Shown: piece by piece, positions 44,570 to 56,500 of the stretch
Layout of the letters: every line of letters starts with the position of its first letter
Position numbering within the stretch: position 1 is the first letter of the stretch
Source of the DNA: Parapristionchus giblindavisi
Lineage: Eukaryota; Nematoda; Chromadorea; Rhabditida; Diplogasteridae
Length of the DNA stretch: 64,000 nt
NCBI GenBank assembly: GCA_943737045.1
Contig: CALSFV010000222.1
Coordinates: 434,001-498,000 of the forward strand
Reading direction: 5' to 3'
The notes under the pieces: model-generated
Database searches by the model: none
What the model was told of the DNA's origin: nothing
The model's input: the letters and a program-made list of their open reading frames with translations, nothing else
Translations under genes and position numbers: made by a program

Positions 44570-47500
44570 AACATTTTTCGACTTATGATAATAATTTTTA
44601 CAACTACTTGACATTGTCCTCACAAACAGACCACATAGAGGTGTGACGTTTTACGAAACTATAGAGTTTGAATTTCGCTCTTGTATTTCTTTTGCAAAAT
44701 TCAAAAAAGTGCAATTCATGACAAGCAGTGCCATAGCGTTATCATATTAAGGATATTACATAATTAAATTATATTATTATTGTCAACGGGCATATGTATA
44801 ATTAGCCATGTATATAGAGCGGGCGTTGGTAGGCAGTGAAACATGGTAGAACACGTTTGAACGCGTTTGAACAAAATTGAAAAAAAGTACGAAAAAGTGA
44901 GAGAGTACCCAGAAGGTTAGCGTATGCATAGTTAAATTTGCCTTACGTACCCAATGCGCCGCGTCTCCGTCGTTATGGTGGAGGTTACGGCGTAGGCGCC
45001 CCTTATGTGCGCAAATGTAACGATGCAGTACTCAACACCGTATTTCTGGGATTTGTTTTTCGAACAAGTTTACATTTGAAAATCTCTCTCGACTTGACAA
45101 AACGCAATGGAGAGCATTCATTATCAGATACAATCATGATAGTAACTGGCTACAATTGTTGCGAATTGTCTCAGAAGTTCTTATAAATATTCTTCAAGTA
45201 AGTTTCTAGCAATAAAATCCTTGATGTTGTACAGTGGCGATTCGGAGAGATATGAGAGGCTTAAAGCGACACCCCAAGCTAATTTGAAACTCTCCGCTCT
45301 GGCCACACTCTCTCGCTTTCTTTGTCTACGAGAGAGTATTGCCAATGCGGAGGGTAAAATTAGCTTAGGGTGTGCCTTTAAAGGCACGCTCCGAGCTAAT
45401 TTTAAACTCACTGCTCTAGTAGTGCTCTCTCGTAGACAAGTAAAATAATAATTTTAGGGTGTGCCTTTAACCGCTACTTCCTCGAAAATTCAGAACCTTT
45501 TAATTATATAGTTTCGGCGTGGCAAATGTGCGTAAGCAAAACTTCAAGCTCAGCGCGTCATCATGCCATATAATAGGATGGTTCTGAAAAGAATCAGTGA
45601 CCGTGTATCCTTGTTATTATGATCTCTTACATGACAATCTAACTTCTTTTTTTGTGAAAATTACGGTTGATTATATGTGATAATGCTTGTTTACATGATG
45701 CTAACCCCCGATGCCATCGACAGCGGTCCAATATGTTTTGTCTACGTCACCTGCCTACGTATGCGAGCAGAGACCTCAAACCTCAGCTAACGGTTTTCGT
45801 AGTAGATGCAAGATAATGGCTATTAGCAGCATAGCATGACCATCCCCGAGGGAATGGTGCGAACCATCGTTCAAATGATCATAGACAGTGTCACACAGCT
45901 AATCGAGCGTTCTGGCAATATTCTCTAGTAGACAAAGAAAGCGAGAGTGCATTACCAGAGAGTTTCAAATAACCCTAAATTATAAATCTGCGTGATGTGC
46001 AAGAGGTCTTATTACCAACACAAAACTCATCAATTCTGTCTCATCAGGGGGATTTCTTGAGTCAAATTCCCAGTAATGACTAAAGTTACACCATCACCAG
46101 AATAGGTACACTTGAGATACGCGTGATATAAGGCTAAAGTCAGAGTGGTAGCTTTTAACGAGGCTAATGAGCCTGACGATACATGCCAAATCTAGTGACG
46201 TATCGGAATGCTTAGTTGTTTTTGATCACAATTCTCTAGATAGAACAGTCACGCATCGTTATTATCATATTTACCTGTCATATCTAAGGGGTCAGAGCTC
46301 CGGAAAACATAAGTGTCACGCGGTATATTGTTGATTTTGTGGAGAGTGTCGTGCAGAGCCTGGTGAGATTTCTATAATTAAAATTCACAACACGTGGTGT
46401 TTACGGAGTGGTGAAATTAGTGAATCATGATGTATACTTGGTTCTTCGAATTACGAGAAAAGCAGATTAAAATATGTACTATGCTTGTACTCGTCCGAAG
46501 ATGATAAATATACGTTGGATATAACATGAAAGGACACATCGCAGCATTGTTGTTTTACAGTGAATTGTTTCCGAAATGTCCATTCCAATTTTGTCAAATG
46601 AAAATTGGTTTCTCACAGTCGCGACTGTTAGCAGTATCAAAGTAGTACATTCTGCACTGGTGTGAGACAATTCGCTCTCATCTCATGCATGAAATGTGCC
46701 TTAATCTATGCTGCGAAAAGAAATATAAATTAGATAAAAATCTCCTCGTTTTTTCATATTTACTCATCTCCTCTTCATCACTTTTCGCAGCTTTTGATTA
46801 CACATGAGAAGGCCGCGGAATATTTAGAGACCATTTAACGAAGGTATTCAAAGATGTTTATTCTAACAATAAACCCCGAAGATAATTTTAAACTATCCAC
46901 TCTGGAACCCTCTGTGTGGTCAGAGCGGAAAGTTTTAGATTTAAAAAAAGTAGATGATATCTTCACTATTTCCTCTTTATCTCTATCACGCTTAATATGG
47001 AACCATTTGGACTACCAACGTGAATACTTTACCATTTACCTTTTGCCCCCCCCCCCTGGATTGGCCCTCAATGCTGAAGTTAAAGTAGTATTATTATTGC
47101 CACTTCTCTTTTTATTCTCCTGAGGCGACATCAAAATATAGAGTGATTCTATATCTTCCCGGGGGTGATGAATCCACCGGAAATCAATAGAGGTTTCTAT
47201 GTGCCAGAGAGGGGGTCTCAATGGTGGCTAGAGGAAATTGAAACACCATCCACCTTCGCATCCGGTGAATAGACTCCGGTCCCTAGGTCGAAAGAACAAT
47301 CAAATATAGACATCGAAGAATTGTGAGTGTTCCCAGCCAATGCGGGGATCAAAATAATGGCAGAAATCAGAATCAATCAGCACAACTGAACAGAATTGAG
47401 CATAATTGCAATCGCAGTTAGCCTGATCAGCGTAATTATGTTTTTTTTACGATTTCAACACATTTATCTAGAGGTCAAGGGATGATATCTCAGATAGGCA

Positions 47501-48977
47501 TAGCGTTCCACTTCATGCTCCTCGCCTCGAGAAAGTTGGCTTTAGGTTGGCTATTCTTCATAAGGATCCACCAATGATCTCACATTCTCCTGGTAATCTC
47601 ATTTACCCATCTCTCTAACGGTGCCCTTTCAATGTGTCAAGTACAAGTACGCAATCTTTAGTTGTCTATCCCGGTGTTTCCATTATGATCCAAACAGTCA
47701 CATGAATCTGAACGGCCCCCTTCCCGTTCTGAGGCCTCGTCCACCTCACTCCTACTGGAACTCCGGAGATATGATAGCTATCGTCAAATTACCCCTGTCA
47801 CCTTCCCCAAGTCCTTTCTATTATTTTAATTATTTTTCTCATCGTTTATGTATTTGCTGTCGCACCTGTCATCAAATAAATAAATAAATAAATATGAAAT
47901 GTCTAGAACCTATGGCCGAAAGAGTTGATCTCACCCCTAATAGTTAACACTTTAGGTTTACTAATACCTAATTACATATATGAGTACATTTGCACATTTT
48001 TGAACTATGATCTATCTATTTTAATATGTCCGCTGTTGTGTATTCGATCATAAGGTATCCAAAATGTAAGACTCCTTTTCCAATCCAGCAACATCGTCCA
48101 TTATTAGCTATTTTTTTAAAATATCCCTTCATCGTCTGCTCTTTATGATAAATGCAATGTAATAAAGTTATAATAAAATATCTTATTCTTCTCTTTCAAA
48201 TAAATGAAGAAGAAAAATGTCAAATATTGTATTTTTTACATTAATAATGTCAGCTATTCAAATAATATAATAATAATAATATTAATAATAATATTTTATT
48301 CCTTCAAATCTATTATAATAAATCTATTATAATAAAGTCAGAATAGAAAATGTTAATTAAATTGAAGGTATAATAGTGTTAACGTCATTTTTGAATTGTC
48401 CCAGCATTGAATTTGCAGTTTGCCATGAGCCAAACGAATTCTACAGAAGAAACCATTTTACCATTGAAACATCGAAAGACGAAATAACATGGAATCTTTG
48501 TGCCTAATCAATTGCAAACTTGTGAAAACAACTGAAAATTGCCTTTTTTTCACAGAAAATAATGCAATTTTCAGGTATTTCCGCCTAAATAATTAGGAAA
48601 TAATATAATATTACAGAACGCACTCACAACCAGGGAATATGAAATGTACAGAAATATTACGCACACATATGTTATTTTTGATTTTTTCTTAATATTAAAA
48701 ACAAAACTATGGAATCATTGAGATCTCATTTAGAGGTATGATAAACGGGAGGAATGCAAGAGGTAAAGAAAGTTGCATATGGGATTGATTAAAAATTCAT
48801 CCCGAGCTAATTTTATTCTCTGGCAAAGCTCCCTCGTAGACAAAGATAGTGAAAGAGCATTAACATAGCGGAGAGTGTCAGATTAGCTCGAGACGAATAT
48901 AACTTTGTCAAGGGGCTTTGTCTTTGACCCTCATCGGTCGAGAATACATAAATAGTTAAGAGATCGTTCGGAAAAGA
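44570..48977. other. Gene-poor spacer with several MITEs and a retroelement tail
   Basis: TTAA-A copies lie at about 45261-45383 and 45379-45471 (adjacent, sharing TTAA), 45893-45985, 46870-46950 (fragment) and 48795-48895. GTATTTGCTGTCGCACCTGT followed by AAATAAATAAATAAATAA at about 47850-47893 looks like a non-LTR retrotransposon 3' end, and some of the unique-looking sequence just upstream may belong to it. No supported host gene. Confidence 0.5.
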
Positions 48978-50522
48978 TCATGACAAGAATTTGTTCAATT
49001 TCAGCGCCGACGAGATTTTCCGAAGTGGATTTTCTTTGTCGTTAGGCATCAATAGTGGGTTTCCTGCCAGTGCGAGACCGCCTGAAATTTGATTATTGAT
49101 CTTTAATCTTTGTATTTTGATCTTTGATCTCTGATCGCACTTACCAACATCATTCCCTATGTGCTTCTGCTTGGTTGGCCCAAGACTGTTGAGGAGCGCG
49201 GCAGTGGTGGACCGGCCAGCCTGATGACAATATGGTGTAAGGATTACGGTAGAATTGAGAAACAACAGAAAAGATCTACCGGTGGCTTCTGGATCTCGTG
49301 TATCTGCAAGACTCGTCGTCGCTTCTTTGGTAGCTTTGATCTAAACGAGGGTAAATTGATTTTTGATCTTTGATCTTTGATCTTTAGTCCCAGTGATGTC
49401 ATACCTGGCTTGAGCATGCGAGTAGAACATTGCGAAGTTAGACACAATTACCTGTAAAATTTAATTTTTTTTAGTTCAGATAAAGAACCTTTTAATCTGA
49501 TGAACAGAAAGATCAGAGATCAGACTTCAAAGATTAAGATCAAACTACAAAGATGAGTTTACTCAGTTACCGGCACGGGCAGCGCGATTGTGAGCACACC
49601 CATCAACGCACAGATCGAACCGACAACCATGCCCAAATACGTCTTCGGAACCTGAAATTTGGAGTGCCCAATAGTAAACGTCGTCTTGCACGGATTTGTG
49701 CGAGACCAATAATTGGTATCGTTTTTTTGGGAAACGTCGCCTATCGACTTTTTGTTAATGATGAGATAAAATAGTATTCGTCGCACTCACCAGATCACCG
49801 AATCCGACTGTACAGATAGTGATGACAGCCCACCACAGGCCGATAGGAATGGAATCGAATTGGTTGTGCGGATTCTCTACGAGTCTAAAATATAATATTT
49901 TAGCAAATGAATTTTGTTCTAAAAACGTGCTGGAAATATGGCGAATGTTTCGTGGGAAGTTCAGCGTTCTAGGTGGAAAAGGGTTCGAAATCGATATTTA
50001 ATGAACAATGATATTTTTGTTCATTAAATATCGATTTTTTAGAAGATAAGAGATTCTGAACTATAATGAAAATTTATCCGTGGAAGAATAAAATAGTTGA
50101 AAAATAAATAAATCACAATGATTTATGATCCAAATGATCCAAATCGGTGGGATAAAATTTAAAACTGTCGGGAAAAGGTCTCACTTTCCTACATTTTTAC
50201 AGGAGATCCGTGATAAAGTGATACCTTTCAGCGTAATACACAAGTGCAGCAAAAATTACGATTCCGAGTAGCACAAAAAATACGAGAAGGAAAAGCTCCT
50301 GAAAATTTTAAATAATTAAACATTTGTTGCTGCAAATATTCACTATTCTTGCAGCGAACATTATTATCCCCCCCCCCCCTTTTCCACCCCATTCTATCCT
50401 TTCTTTCCTCAAGTATCTTGTCCAATATTAGCCTCTTTCAATCATCTAGCTATGTCGAGAGTATTCAGTTATCCATTGTTTCTGCTTTTTTAAACCTGTA
50501 TTGTTTCATGCTGAGCATGTCG

Positions 50523-50559
<37 letters not shown>

Positions 50560-52944
50560 CACAGCTAGCATAACTATTTTTGCTGCAATCATTGTATTTC
50601 ACCTGTGCTGACGCTTTGAAGGTCTGTATGAGTATCTTCAACCCTACTGAATGTTGAGTCAGCTTGAACAATCGAAGAATACGAATGATCGAGAAGAACT
50701 CGACCGAATCACTGCAAATGTTTGGAATAATTACATTATGCTAATAAAGTTTTAAATATAGATTATCAATGGTGCGCATTCCTCGTACAATCACAGAAGA
50801 AAACCCTAGATCATGGGCAAGAGACTTGATGGGTTTGAAATCCAGGAATTGTTTTCTCTGTGTAGTGGATATTGTACATAAGTCGTGCATTTCATACCCT
50901 CATAATGCGACTATGCGCAGCAGGGCTGTGCATTTTACGTGTTACGATTTTACGAATTTTACGATTTAACAGTTTTTTTTTCGTAAATTTTCGAAAAATT
51001 TTCGTCGAAAAATTTTACGAAATGTTAAAAATTTAACGAAACGAAAAAAATGGCAAAAAAAACAGAAATTTTATGAAATTTTTAAGTGAATTTTTTGTCA
51101 ATAATTGTCAGAAAATCAATCTTCACACCCCTGTCCACTTCACTCCCCCCAATTTACAAAAGAAAAGAAAATGTTCAGGAAGTTTCAATGGTTATAGTTA
51201 ACGAGTGCACGCAGATGCAAGATAATATCACCGCTATTGATCCCTTAAAAAACAATATTTTTAAAAGATGGAGTAAAAAGTATTGTTATTTTGTGGCGAT
51301 CGAACAGAGACTAGAGCATAAAGTACTCTAGAGAGATGACTTGGACCGAGCTGCTGTTTGCTACCGCGCATGCTACTGAGCTACTGAGCTACTTGGATAG
51401 CTGGCGGAATACGCCGTATGAAGTTTTTCTTCCCAATTTCCATATAGAAACTATTGGTAGAGGTGAAAAATTGATAAAATGAAGAAGAAATATGCCCAAC
51501 GAATTACGGTACGCCATGGTGTACTTTAACCGCATGTGCTCTCTCACTTCTGCGTGCTCCTCTTTTTCACTTTACCGTTTTTTCACTATCACACCGAGCC
51601 CGATCTCGAAACGCTCTATCTGACTGCCAATAAAATATATAAAGGAAGAAAATGAATTGATACCGATTTGATCCCGCCAGTGCGGCCTCGAGTGCCCAAT
51701 CGACGTAGAAGAAGAGTGTAGCTATCAAATCGATGATATTGACCGGCTCTCTGCAGAGTATAGAAAATGCGATACAAACATGCTACAAAAATAAGCACTC
51801 ATGGATTTTTGCACAATCGAGTCATCAATGGACGTAAAAGAATCATAAAGTCATAAAGAGTCAGAGAGAGTCATAAAAGAGAATTTTTTGAGAACCCAAT
51901 CATCATCTTTAAAAATATACCAAAAAATGTGTAAAAGTTAAATTAGTCGAAAGATTTATTTATTTGATAAATTATGAAAATTGAATAAATAATTAAGCCA
52001 ACCTCACGAATGCTGTTGGTTTCGGGCAGAAGAAGAGCCGAGTGATAAATTCTCCCGTGAACCAGATATTACATATCAATTCAAGGTAAAAGAAAGCTGG
52101 ATGAGGTCTGAAAATGGAATTATTGATGTTCAAAAACACACCAGAGCTAATCTAACTATCCGCTCCGACAACACTCTCTCTCGTAGACAAAGAAAGCGAG
52201 AGAGCATTACCAGAACGGAGAGTTTCAAATTAGCTCGGGATTTAAGACGTGCATTTAAGACGAATGCAAACAATAGGACAGTATGTTCATTGCATTTTTT
52301 GTTGAAAACTTTACATAATTCCATCCACTTTAACGGGAATAGGAATTTGGATATGTTCGCATAATATAATATAATATTATATAGCATATAATACATAATA
52401 CATAATATTATATATATAATACATAATATTATATAGCAATCAAAAATATTTTATAAAAAAAGATGAAAAAGAAGCCAACCTAGTCGCAATCTTCTCAACA
52501 AACAGTGTACTATTTAGCTTGAGCATCTCGAAGTCCGGTATCCTAAAACCGGGAATTAGAACCCGAATAAGGGAATCCGTAAAATAGCCTACCGCAACGA
52601 AGGATGCGTCTTCAAACAGAAGCATACAATCGATATTATCACGAAGCATATCGATATACAGCTGATTATCTGAAAGTTATCGATTGATCATCGATCGATT
52701 GTTTGCACCAAATACCGTAACCCAGGGATTCCCGCAGAGATATAGTAGAGATATAGATATAGGAGAAGAAGGCTTATAACAAATTTACGAACACACTTTG
52801 TTAGAATAAACTATATTCACGGCAGGAAAAATCATAATATAATGATAGTCAAAAATATTAGAAGTAAAGCAAAAAGTTAGTACGTGTGGCATGCAAGCTA
52901 TGAAATCTTACCCTAAAATTCCTATTCTGAGAATTCAGGTCGAC
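48978..52944 (-). CDS. Shaw/Kv3-type K+ channel core, downstream unit (no T1 exons found)
   Basis: In-phase exons: 52593-52669 (S1), 52480-52542, 52003-52107 (S2), 51664-51750 (S3), 50603-50711 (S4), 50225-50298 (S5), 49791-49884 (pore), 49571-49651 (S6), 49405-49451, 49280-49340, 49145-49220 and 48978-49081. That is 325 residues, or 336 if 52912-52944 ([11 protein letters not shown]) is used. Shaw hallmarks are [10 protein letters not shown] in S2, [13 protein letters not shown] in S4, the S6 hinge [20 protein letters not shown] and the tail [11 protein letters not shown]. The pore reads [10 protein letters not shown]. No T1 tetramerisation exons or start codon were found between this unit and the 3' end of the neighbour at 53571. 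The S1 exon begins at phase 0, exactly as the neighbour's S1 exon does, so trans-unit splicing is possible. Compared with the neighbour, intron positions differ, so the duplication is old. Confidence 0.85.
52137..52250. repeat. TTAA-A MITE in a channel intron
   Basis: GAGCTAATCTAACTATCCGC to GAGAGTTTCAAATTAGCTCG with the TCTCGTAGACAAAGAAAGCG core. The TTAA ends are degraded. Confidence 0.7.
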
Positions 52945-53087
52945 CTGAAAGTAAACGAGATCATTGATTGACTTATCGATTGATTCATAATTTATCAACT
53001 TGAGAGGAAAAAACACATTTAATGAATCGGTACAAAGAACCTGGAAATGTGGAAGGGGATCAAAATGAAGTCACACAATAATTATAG

Positions 53088-53186
53088 AAATAGCCGCAAG
53101 TTGATTTCAAATGCTCCGCACTGATCAAAGTCTCTCGTTGACAAGAAACGGCCAGAGCGGAGCGTTCGAAAACAGCTTGAGTCATT
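53088..53186. repeat. TTAA-A MITE, degraded
   Basis: CGCAAGTTGATTTCAAATGCTC to GAGCGGAGCGTTCG with a shortened core TCTCTCGTTGACAAG. Confidence 0.6.
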
Positions 53187-53279
53187 TTCTTAAAACGAAA
53201 ACGGTGAAATACATATAAATTCACTAGCGGGTCGACGACTTGAAAGAGTGAACTTGGGCACATAACGGAAACAATCGAT

Positions 53280-53396
53280 ATGCGCAGAAACACGGAATTC
53301 CAGGAATACTTTCGGAACGAAATATTCATCCAACGGAAAGACCCATATGGCAATATGCAACTCTACAACGAGTCAACACTAATGGGCAGTGATTGA
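53280..53396 (+). other. Small open frame, possible 38-residue peptide
   Basis: An ATG-initiated frame on the plus strand, antisense to and between the two channel units, encodes MRRNTEFQEYFRNEIFIQRK and 18 more residues ending LMGSD. ACATATAAATT at 53211-53221 is a possible TATA element. Composition is protein-like and hydrophilic, but nothing else supports it. Confidence 0.2.
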
Positions 53397-53570
53397 AAAG
53401 GGGCGGGACTTGGCAAAAAAAACAGGGAGTATCATCAATTTACACCGGTCATTAGGAACAAAATGAGATCTGATATTGTCGAAATAGGCACACTGTGAAA
53501 AGTTGGCACGGTGCCAGCGATTTGAGGAGGAGCGAACTCCCAAACGGAGAGGGTACGGTAGGTGGACGGG

Positions 53571-56500
53571 TCAATTGCTGGGAGGCGTGCCGAGAAGATG
53601 TGAAGTGGGGCCACCGTTGTGGTTGAGTTTCGTTGGGCCATTGGCAATACTGCCGCCTCTGAAAAAAATGAAAATTTGGCAACATTTTCACAATTTTGAT
53701 TTTTTCCACATACACTGATTTCTAACAAGACAACTAAAAAGGGTTTAAAGGCCCAGGAAGCTATAGGGATACTCCAAGTCAATTTTACTCCCCACTCTTG
53801 CAATGATGTATCGTAGACAAAGAAAGCGAGAGAGAGTAGCCAGAGTAAAATAAGCTCCGGGTGTGCCTTTAGCCCTATCTTTAGGTAAAGTCGACATACG
53901 TCCCAATCGGCGAGGTCGCAGTGGACGACTTCTTTCGGTTTTTGTGCGGATGATGTGGCTTCAGATGAGACATAGATCCCATGCCCGGTGGTTTGACCTC
54001 GTGCGCCTACAATCAATAGTGTACATTTTATTAATATTATTGTTATTGATATCATTAATATTATTTTGTATATTTTAAAAGAATCGTCCTTCAAGTTGCT
54101 TTGTCAGACCGATTCTTTAAAAAAATATATATATATATATATAACAGTCCGTATGATGTGGCTTCCGCCAATTATATTGCATATTATTTATATAATATGT
54201 TATTTTATATCTCGTGACACGATTTCGGGTGATGCAGCATTGATGTGGATAAATGAGGCAATTTACGTTGCGTTTGAAACCTATTCAGATTGCGCATCTC
54301 AAAAGGAAAGAAATGCAAAAATGTGGAGGTCAAGAAATTATGCTTTTTGCAAAAAAGTTTGAAAAATAAATAAAAGGTGAGATAGATCGTCTACTTTATC
54401 TCGGATGATTCTTTGCTTTTCCGGATTACTTTTAAAAATACCCGAGCTAATTTGAAACTCTACGCTCTGGCAATGCTCCCCAGTTTTCTTTGTGTACGAG
54501 AGAGCATGGTCAGAGCGGGAAGTAAAATTAGCTCGTGGCTTTAGCGCCACCAATAAATCATATTTACCTGCAGCACTCGTCTTCGTTTCTTAGGAAGCTT
54601 TGCTCGAGCTTGCGAGTGCGAATACAGATTGGAAAAATTCGAGACGATGACCTAAAAGATCAAAGATCAAACTACAAAATGCACAATTGAATTTGAAAAT
54701 TTATTTAAATTTTAAAACTCACAGGCACAGGCAGAGCGATCGTCAGTAGACCCATGAGCGCGCACAGAGATCCGACCAGCATACCGAGATATGTCTTCGG
54801 CACCTAAACGTGTGCTATAGTTGATTCGGAAACGTCGCCACGAAACGCATATCTCACTAACCATGTCGCCGAATCCTACTGTAGACACGGTAATCAAGCT
54901 CCACCAAAGACCGGCGGGTATGGATGTGAACTGGTTGGTGGGATTTATCTGAAAAGATCAAAGATCAAACTACAAATATCACTGCTCAAACTACAAACCT
55001 GACTCCGTTCGGCGTAGTACACGAGCGCAGCGAATATGACGATTGCTAACAATACGAAGAAAACAAGTAACAACAGTTCTTGAGCGGACGCCTAAAAGTT
55101 ATATTTACGATCTTTGATCTTTGATCTCTGAGTTCAAAATACGAAATATAAGCTACAAACCTTGAAAGTTTGTATCAAAATCTTCAATCCGCTGAAGTGC
55201 TGTGCCAGCTTGAACAGACGCAGCACGCACAATATCGACAGGCAATCGATAGTCACTACTGATCCTGCAACGATTAAAGATCGCAGATCAAAGTACAAAG
55301 TGATCAAACTATCCTGCAGCGATTAAAGATCAAAGATCAAAGTACAAAGTGATCAAACTACAAACCTGTGCTGACTAGAATGGTATGCAGCAGCAGATCA
55401 AAGTAGTAGGCGGTGGTGGCGGTGAAGTCGATGATGGTCAGTGGCGAACACAGGAATCGAGAGAAAGATGGACAGAATATCGTTCGGACGAACTGAACAT
55501 TGTAGTTTGATCTTTGATCTTTGTAGTTTAATCTCTGTTGTTTGTAGTCTAATCAATCGCCCTTACCAGCTCGAAAGTGAACCAGATATTGCAGATAACG
55601 TCGATGTAGAAAAAATAGTGATGCGGGACGGTGTAGTGTTTTATGGCGCCTGTCAAATATTGATTGGATGATAATTACATTAATATTAATTTTTTTCTAG
55701 AAAATAACTTATAAAAATTGATTATTTTCATGAAAATATTTATCATCCTAATCGAAATGGCAGAGTATATGAGGTGCAAACGAGTTTGCAAAGTGTGTAC
55801 ATTTTTTATAATTCAGCTTTCGTTGACAAATGGAATCGATAATGGTCTACCTATGGTCCGTTGGGGACTCCTTCCGTGGTCGAGTAGTTGTTCACCAAGA
55901 ATAACTGAAATGTGTGGGTTGTTCGCAATGATTTCTTTCTGTGAGAAGAATTACTATATCATACACCATTCAATTTGCATTTAGACAATGCATCGTTTTG
56001 GAATCATTCAAAAATTAAAGAAAACTTCCATACCAAATCATTTTTTTAACTGTACATAACAATAAGTCCATTTTTTTGTTTTCTCTATTCACTTTCCTTT
56101 AATTCCTCGTTTTCTATCTTTTCTCATCTTCATTTATTGAAAGTAATACGACATAATTGCAAGGTACCTTCAATACTTGGTATCCGAAACGACGGATGGG
56201 TCTTGAGCATAAACGAAATGATGCTCGCAACGACGAAAAAGACGGAGAAGCACGATATAAGCTGAATGATACTTGATCTTTGGTCTTTCGATCTCACCGC
56301 CCGGAGATCAAGTCAATCAATAAATTAGAAAGGTAAAAATGGAGCTACTAGGAAGACGGGAAAGAAGAGAAAACTCAAAAAAAATATTATGGTTCGTTGC
56401 TCACATCTTGGTTAGTATCAAACTGAGCACAATAGGTGTGGTAGACGGACAAGGGGGATATAAAATCAGTTATCGATCGACCCGATTCAGCATACGGTAA

